Part shown: in pieces, positions 15,858-25,123 of the stretch
How the letters are laid out: every line of letters begins with the position of its first letter
Position numbering within the stretch: position 1 is the first letter of the stretch
Assembly (NCBI GenBank): GCA_964230805.1
Contig: CAXRIA010000043.1
Coordinates: forward strand, 1 to 64,000
DNA length: 64,000 nucleotides
From: Flavicella sp964230805
GTDB lineage: Bacteria; Bacteroidota; Bacteroidia; Flavobacteriales; Flavobacteriaceae
Reading direction: 5' to 3'
Made by a program: the position numbers and the translations under genes
The notes under the pieces: generated by a model
What the model saw: the letters and a program-made list of their open reading frames with translations, nothing else
Told to the model about the DNA's origin: nothing
Database searches by the model: none

Positions 15858-17021
15858 TTATTTGCTGGCAAACATTTTTACGTTCTCTGCGGAGATTTCT
15901 TTGTCGCCTAATATTAAAAGTCGTTCTATCACATTTCGCAACTCACGCACATTTCCCGTCCAATTGTAGTTTTGTAACAATTCGATGGCTTTCGACGAAA
16001 ATTTCTTAGCGAGACTTCCCTGTTCTTGGGCAATTACAGTTGAAAAATGATCAATTAACAGAGGAATGTCATCTCTTCGATCGTTCAACGAAGGTACGTT
16101 TATCAAGATGACCGCCAAACGATGGTACAAATCTTCTCTAAACCTCCCTGCCTCAATTTCTTTCATTAAATCTTTGTTCGTAGCCGCCAGTACACGAACA
16201 TTTACTTTGATGTCTTTATCGCTGCCCACCCGGCTAATTTTATTTTCTTGCAAGGCTCTCAATACTTTTGCTTGGGCAGACAAACTCATATCACCAATTT
16301 CATCTAAAAATAGCGTACTTCCATTCGCGGCTTCAAATTTTCCAATTCTATCTTTGTTCGCACCGGTGAAAGAACCCTTGACATGTCCAAACAATTCGCT
16401 CTCAATCAATTCAGCAGGAATTGCAGCACAATTGACCTCTATCATGGAGGCTTTGGAGCGAATACTTTTTGCATGCAACCCATGAGCCACCAATTCTTTC
16501 CCTGTTCCATTGGGACCCGTAATTAAAACTCGAGCTTCTGTAGGCGCCACTTTCTCTATCATTTCTTGGATCGCAACGATGGCTTTGCTTTCTCCGATAA
16601 TTTCATACCCTTTTCGAATTTTTTTCTTGAGACGCCTGTTTTCTGAAGTCAATTGATTTTTATCCAAAGCATTTCTAACCGCTGTGAGTAACCGATTGAG
16701 ATCAGGCGGTTTTGAGATATAATCAAAAGCACCGATACGCATGGTTTGCACGGCAATATCCAAATCACCATGTCCAGAAATCATAATTACAGGAATTTCG
16801 GGTGCTATACTTTTCATTTTCTGCAATACCTCCACGCCATCCATTTTGGGCATTTTGATATCACACAAAATCAGATCATAATCCATCTTTGACACCAATT
16901 CTAAACCTTCCAAACCATCTTCTGCTTCTGTTACGTCGTAACTCCTATTCTCCTCGGAAATGATTTTTGAAAGCACCCTACGAATTGCAGCTTCGTCTTC
17001 AATGATTAGTATTTTACTCAT
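15858..17021 (-). CDS. Sigma-54-dependent NtrC-type response regulator without a DNA-binding domain
   Basis: The 387-residue protein has a receiver domain (1-120) with phosphorylation site Asp54 (LILCDIKMPKMDG) and a sigma-54 AAA+ domain (about 141-375). The latter carries Walker A GPNGTGKE (169-176) and the sigma-54-contact loop GSFTGA (216-221, usually GAFTGA). The protein stops after NWTGNVRELRNVIERL and a short tail, so the Fis-type helix-turn-helix normally following is missing. It should still activate Esigma54 when phosphorylated, perhaps from solution. No histidine kinase is adjacent. Confidence 0.88.
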   Translation of the reverse strand: MSKILIIEDEAAIRRVLSKIISEENRSYDVTEAEDGLEGLELVSKMDYDLILCDIKMPKMDGVEVLQKMKSIAPEIPVIMISGHGDLDIAVQTMRIGAFDYISKPPDLNRLLTAVRNALDKNQLTSENRRLKKKIRKGYEIIGESKAIVAIQEMIEKVAPTEARVLITGPNGTGKELVAHGLHAKSIRSKASMIEVNCAAIPAELIESELFGHVKGSFTGANKDRIGKFEAANGSTLFLDEIGDMSLSAQAKVLRALQENKISRVGSDKDIKVNVRVLAATNKDLMKEIEAGRFREDLYHRLAVILINVPSLNDRRDDIPLLIDHFSTVIAQEQGSLAKKFSSKAIELLQNYNWTGNVRELRNVIERLLILGDKEISAENVKMFASK

Positions 17022-17198
17022 TTTTTTAATCGAAATTAATTTTGGACCATAGGTCTATTTTTACGTGAGCAGACAATAGGTTCATTTTCGGCTTTTCAAA
17101 TATATCATTTTTATGTCTTTGAAAGTTTTCTCTTCGCAATATTTTGATACTATTATTTTATTTTCTATTTTTACTGTGCACGCATAATAAATTAACGA

Positions 17199-17645
17199 AT
17201 GAATTATAAAGAAGAATCCATCGATCATCATTTAAGAGCCACTTGGCAGGCGGTAGCAAAAATGTATAATGAAGAAGCCAATAAATTTGAAAGTACTATG
17301 GCCACGGGTTTTGCGTTATTAAATATTGATATGAAAGATGGAACACCTTCCACTGCTCTTGGACCTCAAATGGGTATGGAAGCCACAAGTTTATCAAGAA
17401 TTTTAAAGTCTATGGAAGAAAAAGAATTGATTTACAGAGAAAAAAACCCAAACGATGGCAGAAGCGTTTTGATTAAACTGACCGATTTTGGCAAAGAGAA
17501 GAGAGAAATTTCGAAAAGTATCGTAATTCAATTCAATAAAAAAATTAAAGAACAAATTACGGATGAGCAGCTACGAAATTTTTTTGAAGTTACGAATAAA
17601 ATCAATCAGCTTATCTCCGAAAAATTAATCTACAATACACAATAA
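17199..17645 (+). CDS. MarR-family transcriptional regulator, probable regulator of the fad operon
   Basis: A 148-residue winged-helix regulator with MarR layout: N-terminal dimerisation helices, a recognition region LGPQMGMEATSLSRILKSMEEK (about 56-76) and a wing YREKNPNDGRSVLIKLT, where the DGR turn is typical. It is 19 bases ahead of fadN in the same orientation, so it is probably co-transcribed with the fatty-acid oxidation genes and controls them, possibly sensing an acyl-CoA (inference). No clear palindromic operator is seen in the 177 bases upstream. Confidence 0.85.
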   Translation: MNYKEESIDHHLRATWQAVAKMYNEEANKFESTMATGFALLNIDMKDGTPSTALGPQMGMEATSLSRILKSMEEKELIYREKNPNDGRSVLIKLTDFGKEKREISKSIVIQFNKKIKEQITDEQLRNFFEVTNKINQLISEKLIYNTQ

Positions 17646-17664
17646 CCAACTTTTTGTAACCAAC

Positions 17665-20067
17665 ATGAAAAAACACATTAAAAAAATAGCGGTCATAGGC
17701 TCGGGAATTATGGGTTCAGGAATTGCCTGCCACTTCGCCAACATAGGCGTCGAAGTTTTGTTGCTTGATATTGTTCCAAAAGAATTAACCGACAAAGAAG
17801 AAGCCCTCAAATTAACCATTGCAGATACGAAAGTTCGGAACCGAATTGTGAATCATAGTTTGCAAGAAGCACTGAAATCAAAGCCCTCTCCTATTTATAA
17901 AAAAGAGTTTGCCTCAAGGATTCAGACAGGAAATTTGGAAGATGACATACACAGAATCAAAGATGTTGATTGGATTATGGAAGTTGTCGTAGAAAAATTA
18001 GAGGTAAAAAAACAAGTTTTTGAATTGGTAGAAAAATTCCGGTCTCCGGGTACACTCATCACCTCAAATACCTCAGGCATACCGATCAAGTTTATGAATG
18101 AAGGACGTAGCAGTGATTTTCAAGAGCATTTTGCGGTAACTCATTTTTTCAATCCACCTAGATATTTGAAACTTTTTGAAATCATTCCAGGCCCTTCTTG
18201 CAAAACAGAAATTGTAGAATTTCTTTCCATGTATGGAGAAAAATTTTTGGGTAAAACCTCGGTTCTAGCAAAAGATACGCCTGCATTTATTGGCAATCGA
18301 ATCGGTATTTTTGGAATTATGAGCCTTTTTCATATCGTGAAAGAATTGGGGCTTTCGGTAGAAGAAGTTGATAAATTAACAGGACCCGTTATTGGCCGAC
18401 CCAAATCAGCGACCTTTCGAACGGTGGATGTTGTGGGTTTGGATACCTTAGTACATGTCGCAAATGGTTTGCGAGACAACTGTCCAAACGATGAAGCCCA
18501 TCACCTATTTGAACTTCCTGATTTTGTTGAAATATTGCTCAAAAATAATTGGTTAGGCAGCAAGACAAAGCAAGGTTTTTACAAAAAAGAAACGGGCAAA
18601 GACGGTAAAAAAGAAATTCTATCATTGGATTTGCAAACCTTTGATTACAAACGAACCAAAAAAACCAAATTCAAAACATTGGAACTTACCAAAAGCATTC
18701 CCAATGTGATCGACAGATTTCCTGTTTTGATCAAAGGAAAAGACAAAGCAGGGGCTTTTTATCGTAAGACCTTAGCGGCTCTTTTTGCGTACAGTGCGAA
18801 CAGAATTCCAGAAATATCAGACGAATTGTATCGTATTGATGATGCCATGAAAGCCGGTTTTGGCTGGGAACATGGTCCTTTTCAAATTTGGGACTCCATA
18901 GGTGTCGAAAAGGGAATTGCACTTATTGAAGAAGAGGGACTAAAAGTCAACTCGTGGGTAAAGCGTATGCTCACGAATGACGTATCTTCTTTTTACCAAG
19001 TGAAAGCGGGAACGAGTTACTATTACAGTTCTATTTCTAACAAAATTGAAAAAATTCCAGGACAAGACAGTTTTCTTATTTTAAACAATATTCGTGATAC
19101 CAAAACCATTTGGAGCAATCAAGATGCTTCGATTCAAGATTTGGGAGATGGCGTGTTGAACGTCGAATTTCAATCGAAAATGAATACGATTGGTGGCGGT
19201 GTTCTGCAGGCAATCAACAAAGGAATTGATTTGGCTGAACAAGAATATGAGGCCGTTATTTTAGGAAACCAAGCCGCAAATTTTTCTGTAGGTGCCAATT
19301 TGGCTATGGCATTTTTGCTAGCTATTGAACAGGAATACGAAGAACTCAACATGGCAACTAAAATGTTCCAAGACACCGTAATGCGACTTCGTTATTCTTC
19401 GATACCTACCCTCCTAACCCCCAGAGGCATGACTTTCGGGGGCGCTTGTGAAATGAGTATGCATGTTGACAAAGTTGTAGCTGCCGCTGAAACATATACC
19501 GGTTTGGTAGAGTTTGGTGTAGGAATTATTCCTGCAGGAGCCGGTACCAAAGAGATGACCTTGAGAGCGTCGGAAGCCTTTCTGAAAGACGATGTAAAAC
19601 TCAACCGCTTGAGAGACAGTTTTATCAATATTGCTATGGCGAAAGTAGCCACTTCTGCCTATGAGGCATTTGATTTGGGCTATTATCAACATAGCAAAGA
19701 TTTGGTTGTTGTGAGCGCTGAGCGTCAAATTGCCACCGCAAAAAAACATGCCCTACAAATGTTAGATGACGGCTACACACAGCCCACGCCAAAAAAGGTA
19801 AAAGTTTTGGGACAGCAAGCTTTGGGAATGTTTCGTGTGGGTACCGATAGTCTACAAAAAGGGCAATATGCTTCCGATCACGACAAAAAGATTGCCAACA
19901 AACTGGGATACATCATGGCAGGTGGCGATCTATCCGAACCGACTTATGTAACGGAGCAATATTTATTGGATTTAGAGCGTGAGGCTATACTATCGTTACT
20001 TGGAGAAAGAAAAACGCTAGAGCGTATTCAACATACCTTAAAAACCGGAAAACCATTAAGAAATTAG
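17665..20067 (+). CDS. fadN: 3-hydroxyacyl-CoA dehydrogenase / enoyl-CoA hydratase
   Basis: A bifunctional beta-oxidation enzyme of 800 residues. The NAD-binding domain comes first (GSGIMGSG, 12-19; dehydrogenase halves up to about 400) and the crotonase-like domain last (about 480-700, with ANFSVGANLAMAF and GGACEMSMHVDKVVAA). This order matches FadN (YusL) of Bacillus rather than E. coli FadB, where the hydratase is N-terminal. It hydrates trans-2-enoyl-CoA and oxidises the resulting 3-hydroxyacyl-CoA. The order fadN-fadA-fadE is the same as in the Bacillus operon. Confidence 0.9.
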   Translation: MKKHIKKIAVIGSGIMGSGIACHFANIGVEVLLLDIVPKELTDKEEALKLTIADTKVRNRIVNHSLQEALKSKPSPIYKKEFASRIQTGNLEDDIHRIKDVDWIMEVVVEKLEVKKQVFELVEKFRSPGTLITSNTSGIPIKFMNEGRSSDFQEHFAVTHFFNPPRYLKLFEIIPGPSCKTEIVEFLSMYGEKFLGKTSVLAKDTPAFIGNRIGIFGIMSLFHIVKELGLSVEEVDKLTGPVIGRPKSATFRTVDVVGLDTLVHVANGLRDNCPNDEAHHLFELPDFVEILLKNNWLGSKTKQGFYKKETGKDGKKEILSLDLQTFDYKRTKKTKFKTLELTKSIPNVIDRFPVLIKGKDKAGAFYRKTLAALFAYSANRIPEISDELYRIDDAMKAGFGWEHGPFQIWDSIGVEKGIALIEEEGLKVNSWVKRMLTNDVSSFYQVKAGTSYYYSSISNKIEKIPGQDSFLILNNIRDTKTIWSNQDASIQDLGDGVLNVEFQSKMNTIGGGVLQAINKGIDLAEQEYEAVILGNQAANFSVGANLAMAFLLAIEQEYEELNMATKMFQDTVMRLRYSSIPTLLTPRGMTFGGACEMSMHVDKVVAAAETYTGLVEFGVGIIPAGAGTKEMTLRASEAFLKDDVKLNRLRDSFINIAMAKVATSAYEAFDLGYYQHSKDLVVVSAERQIATAKKHALQMLDDGYTQPTPKKVKVLGQQALGMFRVGTDSLQKGQYASDHDKKIANKLGYIMAGGDLSEPTYVTEQYLLDLEREAILSLLGERKTLERIQHTLKTGKPLRN

Positions 20068-20098
20068 TCATTCATAAAAACTAAAAATTCAATTAAAA

Positions 20099-21283
20099 AT
20101 GAACACGGCATACATAATACAAGGCTATAGAACAGCGGTTGGAAAAGCACCGAAAGGACTTTTCCGTTTCAAACGACCTGACGAATTGGCCGCAGAGACC
20201 ATCGAATATTTGCTTAAAAACGTTCCAGAATTGGACAAAACCAGAGTGGATGATGTCATAGTTGGCAATGCCATGCCAGAAGCTGAACAAGGGCTGAACA
20301 TTGGTCGTTTGATTTCTTTGATGGGGCTTAAAATTGATACTGTTGCAGGGATGACAGTCAATAGGTATTGTGCCTCGGGTTTAGAAACGATCAGCATTGC
20401 CGCCGCTAAAATTGAAGCAGGAATGGCAGATTGTATTATTGCTGGTGGTGTGGAAAGCATGAGCTATATTCCTATGGGCGGTTATCGTCCAGTACCAAAT
20501 TACAAAGCAGCGGCTAGTGGACATGAAGATTACTATTGGGGCATGGGACTGACTGCCGAAGCTGTAGCAAATGAATTTAAGGTTTCAAGAGAAGACCAAG
20601 ATTTGTTCGCCTACAACTCACATCAAAAAGCGATTGAGGCTCAAAACAAAAACATTTTTGAAGAGGAGATTGTGCCTATTGATGTCGAAGAGATTTTTGT
20701 TGATTCCAATGGCAAAAGACAGACGAAAAATTACACCGTATCGGATGATGAGGGCCCACGAAAAGACACATCCATAGAAGCACTAGCAAGACTTAGACCC
20801 GTATTTGCCAACAAGGGTAGTGTTACCGCCGGGAACTCTTCTCAAATGAGTGATGGTGCGGCATTTGTTTTGGTCATGAGTGAAAAAATGGTCAAAGAAT
20901 TGAATTTGGAACCTGTGGCACGTATGGTTTCTTTTGCTGTGGCTGGGGTTCCACCAAAAATTATGGGTATTGGTCCGGTAAAAGCAATCCCCAAAGCATT
21001 GGATCATGCGGGTATGTCATTGAAAGACATTGATCTTATTGAATTGAACGAAGCGTTCGCTTCACAATCCCTGGCTGTACTTCGCGAACTAAATATCAAT
21101 CAAGAAATTGTCAATGTTAATGGAGGTGCTATTTCTCTCGGACATCCTTTGGGCTGTACCGGAGCCAAGCTTTCCGTGCAACTCATCAATGAAATGCGAA
21201 GAAGAAAAAACAAATACGGAATCGTTACGATGTGTGTAGGAACGGGACAAGGCGCTGCGGGAATCTATGAATTTTTAAAATAA
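20099..21283 (+). CDS. fadA: Acetyl-CoA acyltransferase (3-ketoacyl-CoA thiolase)
   Basis: This 394-residue thiolase cleaves 3-ketoacyl-CoA to acetyl-CoA and a shortened acyl-CoA. The acyl-enzyme Cys91 is in VNRYCASGLETI; His349 (GHPLGCTGA) and the general acid/base Cys379 (CVGTGQGAAG) are present, as is the NEAFA segment. It lies 31 bases after fadN and 54 before fadE, forming the beta-oxidation operon. Confidence 0.93.
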   Translation: MNTAYIIQGYRTAVGKAPKGLFRFKRPDELAAETIEYLLKNVPELDKTRVDDVIVGNAMPEAEQGLNIGRLISLMGLKIDTVAGMTVNRYCASGLETISIAAAKIEAGMADCIIAGGVESMSYIPMGGYRPVPNYKAAASGHEDYYWGMGLTAEAVANEFKVSREDQDLFAYNSHQKAIEAQNKNIFEEEIVPIDVEEIFVDSNGKRQTKNYTVSDDEGPRKDTSIEALARLRPVFANKGSVTAGNSSQMSDGAAFVLVMSEKMVKELNLEPVARMVSFAVAGVPPKIMGIGPVKAIPKALDHAGMSLKDIDLIELNEAFASQSLAVLRELNINQEIVNVNGGAISLGHPLGCTGAKLSVQLINEMRRRKNKYGIVTMCVGTGQGAAGIYEFLK

Positions 21284-21337
21284 CATTTACCTATTGCCCC
21301 ATCAAATAATGAATATCTAAACTTAAAACTAGAAACA

Positions 21338-23131
21338 ATGGAAACCATCAAAGGAGGAGAATTTTTGATCAAAGAGACACAAGCTGAGAATGTTTTTATT
21401 ACAGAAGATTTTTCTGAAGAACAAAAAATGATGCGTGATTCAATTCAAGACTTTATAGACAAAGAGGTGTGGCCTTTCAAAGATCGCTTCGAAAAAAGTG
21501 ATTACAAGTTTACCGAGGAAATTATGGTGAAAGCAGGAGAAATGGGACTACTCGGTATTTCCGTTCCTGAAAAATACGGTGGTATGGGTATGGGATTTGT
21601 TTCTACGATGCTGGTGTGTGACTACATTTCTGGAGCAACGGGCTCTTTAGCCACAGCCTATGGTGCGCACACAGGAATTGGCACAATGCCCATTGTTTTG
21701 TACGGAACTGAGGAACAAAAAGAAAAATACATTCCCAAATTGGTCTCTGGTGAATGGTTTGGTTCATATTGTTTAACCGAGCCTGGAGCCGGAAGTGATG
21801 CCAACTCAGGGAAAACAAAAGCAACGTTGACAGAAGACGGCAAGCATTATTTGATCAATGGTCAAAAAATGTGGATTTCAAATGCTGGATTTTGTAGTTT
21901 GATGATTGTTTTTGCACGTATTGAAAACGATAAAAACATCACCGCGTTCATTGTGGAATATGATCCTGAAAACCCCAACGGAATCACCATGGGCGACGAA
22001 GAACAAAAATTGGGAATAAAGGCCTCCTCTACCCGACAAGTTTTTTACAGCGACACAAAAGTTCCCATTGAAAACATGTTGTCAGAGAGAGGAAAGGGTT
22101 TTAAAATTGCAATGAATTCGCTGAATGTTGGAAGGATAAAACTGGCAGCAGCCTGTATTGATGCATGCCGAAGATTTACCACAGAGAGCATCAAATATGC
22201 GAATGAACGTCACCAGTTCAAACGCTCTATTGCTTCTTTTGGTGCGATCCAATACAAATTGGCAGAAATGGCAACAAAAACTTTTGTAACGGAAAGTGGT
22301 AGCTATCGGGCAGCCAAAGACATCCAAAATAAAATTGACGAATTAATTTCTGATGGAGCTACGCACCAAGAAGCTGAATTAAAAGGTGTGGAAGAATACG
22401 CTATCGAATGTGCCATTTTAAAAGTATATGCCTCAGAAACTGCACAGTTTGTAACCGATGAGGGGATTCAAATATTTGGAGGCATGGGCTTTTCCAAGGA
22501 TACACCCATGGAGTCCGCCTGGCGCGATGCCCGCATCGGAAGAATTTATGAAGGAACCAATGAAATCAATCGATTACTTTCTGTAGGGATGTTACTTAAA
22601 AAAGCATTCAAAGGCGAATTAGATTTAATGACTCCGGCCATGGCTGTGGCCAATGATTTGTTGAGTATTCCTTCTTTTGAAAGTGCTGAGGACAGTCATT
22701 TTTTCTCCATGGAAAAGAAAATCATTGAAAACCTAAAGAAAACTTTTTTGATGATCGCTGGAAAAGCCGTTGAAAATTATGGAATGGAGTTAGAAGAACA
22801 ACAGCAATTGATTTTGGCTGCTGCAGAAATTTTGATTGAAATTTACATGGCGGAATCTACTTTGTTAAAAACAGAGAAATTGGTTCAGAAAACTTCTTCG
22901 GAGGCTTGCACGCCTCAGATAGCCATGACAAAATTGAATTTATTTCATGCAACAGAGAAAATAAATAGCAAAGGAAAGGAAGCGATTGTTTCCTTTACCG
23001 AAGGTGACGAACAACAGATGTTGCTTATGGGATTGAAAAGATTTACCAAATATACGACGCCTCCGAATGTCATTGCGCTTCGTACAGAAATCGCCAGCGC
23101 TTTGGTTGATAAAAATACCTATTGTTTTTAA
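21338..23131 (+). CDS. fadE: Acyl-CoA dehydrogenase
   Basis: The 597-residue flavoenzyme catalyses the first step of beta-oxidation. The ordinary acyl-CoA dehydrogenase core (about 25-440) has the FAD/substrate segments YCLTEPGAGSDAN and WISNAGFC, and RIYEGTNEINRL contains the expected catalytic Glu. A further helical domain of about 150 residues at the C-terminus is typical of the Bacillus FadE (YusJ, about 594 residues) class. It is last in the operon. Electron-transfer flavoprotein genes are not in the window. Confidence 0.9.
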   Translation: METIKGGEFLIKETQAENVFITEDFSEEQKMMRDSIQDFIDKEVWPFKDRFEKSDYKFTEEIMVKAGEMGLLGISVPEKYGGMGMGFVSTMLVCDYISGATGSLATAYGAHTGIGTMPIVLYGTEEQKEKYIPKLVSGEWFGSYCLTEPGAGSDANSGKTKATLTEDGKHYLINGQKMWISNAGFCSLMIVFARIENDKNITAFIVEYDPENPNGITMGDEEQKLGIKASSTRQVFYSDTKVPIENMLSERGKGFKIAMNSLNVGRIKLAAACIDACRRFTTESIKYANERHQFKRSIASFGAIQYKLAEMATKTFVTESGSYRAAKDIQNKIDELISDGATHQEAELKGVEEYAIECAILKVYASETAQFVTDEGIQIFGGMGFSKDTPMESAWRDARIGRIYEGTNEINRLLSVGMLLKKAFKGELDLMTPAMAVANDLLSIPSFESAEDSHFFSMEKKIIENLKKTFLMIAGKAVENYGMELEEQQQLILAAAEILIEIYMAESTLLKTEKLVQKTSSEACTPQIAMTKLNLFHATEKINSKGKEAIVSFTEGDEQQMLLMGLKRFTKYTTPPNVIALRTEIASALVDKNTYCF

Positions 23132-23189
23132 AAATATATATGTATTAATATCTGTGTAGAATCCAGTTTTTGTTTCCTATTGCTTTTAG

Positions 23190-23197
23190 TATCTTTG
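23190..23197 (+). promoter_or_regulatory. Promoter of the small Cys-tailed membrane protein gene
   Basis: TATCTTTG matches TAnnTTTG, with TTTG at 23169-23172 upstream at a spacing of 17 bases, close to the usual -33/-7 distance. Transcription would start about 6 bases later, at or just before the ATG at 23205. Confidence 0.6.
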
Positions 23198-23204
23198 CAT
23201 TCAA

Positions 23205-23399
23205 ATGTATTTTATGAAATTATTGATCCTTACAATTCTGCTAATTGCCATTGCTTTTGCGGGAATTGCGATTAAAATTTGGGCGAAAAAAGACGGCAAG
23301 TTTGCAGGTACCTGCGCGAGTCAAAATTCAAATTTTAATGAAAATGGTGAGCCTTGTGGCTTTTGCGGAAAAATGCCAGAAGATTGTGAAAACAAGTAA
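23205..23399 (+). CDS. Small membrane protein with a Cys-rich tail
   Basis: A 64-residue product (61 from the ATG at 23214). One N-terminal hydrophobic helix (about 4-26) is followed by a short polar tail with four Cys: TCASQNSNFN, then EPCGFCGKMPEDC. The CxxC-x6-C arrangement suggests metal or redox chemistry. Small proteins of this form occur in flavobacteria without known function, to my knowledge. A good promoter lies directly upstream, which supports a real gene despite its size. It stands alone between fadE and the sigma factor gene. Confidence 0.65.
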   Translation: MYFMKLLILTILLIAIAFAGIAIKIWAKKDGKFAGTCASQNSNFNENGEPCGFCGKMPEDCENK

Positions 23400-23507
23400 G
23401 ACAAGTTGTATTTTTTTTATGAAAGAAGAGTGAATTCGTTGTAAGATCTCTTGTCATCTCTAATCAAACAACTCACGTTTAAGGTATTCCTTGTTCAATG
23501 TAAATCA

Positions 23508-24059
23508 ATGTCAAATAAAAACTCCATCCTGATTACCGAGGCCCAGGCCGGAAAACAAGCTGCCTACAAGGATTTGCTCAATCTTTATTGGAATGACGTA
23601 TATTCTTTCCAGTTGTCGAAAATGCATGATGAAAATTTGGCAGAAGACATAACTATACAAACTTTTTCCAAAGCTTTTGACAAACTGAATTTATACAAAG
23701 ACAGCTATAGTTTCAAATCATGGCTACTTTCAATTTCGAAAAATTTGCAAATCGATGAATTGAGAAAACGCAGAGCCGTTACCATTTCATTGGATGATGA
23801 GAGAGAACATTCCCAGTCTATACAAGATGACGCTCCCTCTCCAGAGGACCAGTTAATCAACAAACAAAATTTAGCAGAATTACTGGTATACCTAAAACAG
23901 TTGAAACCGCATTACCAAAATATAATTCAACTGCGTTACTTTCAAGAGTTGAGTTACAAAGAAATTGCATTTCGCAATGAAGAATCCATCAACAATGTGA
24001 AAGTGAAATTGTTGAGAGCTAAAAAACTATTAGCTGAGATTATTCAGACTGCTCCTTAA
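23508..24059 (+). CDS. ECF-type RNA polymerase sigma factor
   Basis: From the ATG at 23508 the product has 183 residues. Sigma region 2 spans about 20-90 (AEDITIQTFSKAFDKL and FKSWLLSISKNLQIDELRKR), and region 4 is near 115-180 (YFQELSYKEIAFRNEESINNVKVKLLRAKKLL). The upstream in-frame TTG at 23451 would add an atypical hydrophobic leader, so it was rejected. No anti-sigma factor gene is adjacent. A hairpin terminator follows at 24184-24243. The regulon is unknown. Confidence 0.85.
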   Translation: MSNKNSILITEAQAGKQAAYKDLLNLYWNDVYSFQLSKMHDENLAEDITIQTFSKAFDKLNLYKDSYSFKSWLLSISKNLQIDELRKRRAVTISLDDEREHSQSIQDDAPSPEDQLINKQNLAELLVYLKQLKPHYQNIIQLRYFQELSYKEIAFRNEESINNVKVKLLRAKKLLAEIIQTAP

Positions 24060-24347
24060 ATTGAATTAAATACAAAACAGGAAAATTTCCAATAATTCAA
24101 TTTGAAATCTTATTTACGAAGAACAGAGCACCACTCACAACCCTTAATTCATATTCACAACACAAGAATTTGCACAATTTTTTAAGCGTATCATTTTTGT
24201 CGCTTTTGAAAAATTCAACAAAAATGATACGGTGCTTTTTTTGGGTGTAATGCTGTTTTTAATCAGAAAATCATTCGAGTATTTTTTTATCATATAGAAG
24301 TCATTTACGTTGGATAACACTCTAACGTAAAAATATATGATATCGTA
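24060..24347. other. Gap between convergent sigma factor genes
   Basis: These 288 bases carry no gene. They contain a strong plus-strand terminator hairpin (24184-24243); otherwise nothing is recognised. Confidence 0.6.
24184..24243 (+). terminator. Intrinsic terminator of the ECF sigma factor gene
   Basis: GTATCATTTTTGT (24188-24200) pairs with ACAAAAATGATAC (24218-24230), extended by AAGC/GCTT, and a run of T follows. It lies 125 bases after the stop codon. Confidence 0.75.
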
Positions 24348-24932
24348 TCAATTTGTTAAAATTATATCTCTTTTAGCGATTATTTTTCGAAGATTTATTA
24401 GCGCATAGCGCATCCGACCTAAAACGGTATTGATACTAACATCTGTTTTTTCAGCAATTTCTTTAAAGCTTAGCTCGTGATAAAGTCGGAAAATTAACAC
24501 CTCCCTTTGGTCAATTGGCAAATCTTTAATCAATGATTTTACCTTGCTATGAATCTGCTCACGAATCATCTTAGACTCCACGTCCAAGTTCCCATCACTG
24601 ATCACATCAAAAATATCAAAAGAATCCGTTCTGTTAAATTTGGGCATTCGCTTTGATTTTCGGAAATGATCAATAATTAAATTATGAGCAATTCGCATGA
24701 CCCAGGGTAAAAACTTACCCTCTTCGTTGTACTTCCCTTGTTTCAGTGTTTTGATCACTCTTATAAAAGTGTCTTGAAACAAATCTTCTGTGACATCACG
24801 ATTTTTGACTTTCGAAAAGATAAACCCGTAAATTTTTTGCTTGTGTCTGTTGATTAGTACTTCGAGACAGCTCTCGTCTCCTGAAACATAATCACTGACC
24901 AACGCCTTGTCAGATATTTTATATGGTTGCAT
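24348..24932 (-). CDS. RNA polymerase sigma factor, sigma-70 family (ECF-like)
   Basis: This 194-residue protein has region 2 with the core-binding DLFQDTFIRVIKTLKQGKY and FLPWVMRIAHNLIIDHFRK, and region 4 with LPIDQREVLIFRLYHELSFKEIAEKTDVSINTVLGRMRYA. Its region 2.4 to 4 linker (NRTDSFDIFDVISDGNLDVE) is acidic. It resembles the broadly conserved flavobacterial sigma factor set rather than TonB-linked FecI types, and no anti-sigma or TonB receptor gene is beside it. A 16-18 bp perfect palindrome lies just upstream of its start. Confidence 0.85.
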   Translation of the reverse strand: MQPYKISDKALVSDYVSGDESCLEVLINRHKQKIYGFIFSKVKNRDVTEDLFQDTFIRVIKTLKQGKYNEEGKFLPWVMRIAHNLIIDHFRKSKRMPKFNRTDSFDIFDVISDGNLDVESKMIREQIHSKVKSLIKDLPIDQREVLIFRLYHELSFKEIAEKTDVSINTVLGRMRYALINLRKIIAKRDIILTN

Positions 24933-24947
24933 AAAATTAATTTAAAG

Positions 24948-24965
24948 AAATACGACTTCGTATTT
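24948..24965. promoter_or_regulatory. Perfect palindrome upstream of a sigma factor gene
   Basis: AAATACGA and TCGTATTT form 8-base arms around CT, ending 15 bases before the ATG at 24932. It could be an operator or a 5' leader hairpin that would hide or expose the start region. Its partner is unknown. Confidence 0.5.
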
Positions 24966-25123
24966 GTCTGGTTTTTAAAGTAATTTTATGTCGATAGGCG
25001 CTTTATTTAGGTCGATTGTGAATACAAATATGCAAAATTATTGTCGCGGTTCCTAATTAATTACTGATTTTTACAGAAAAGAAAAATCAAAAAGGTTATT
25101 TTTACATTTCTTTTAGATAGCCC

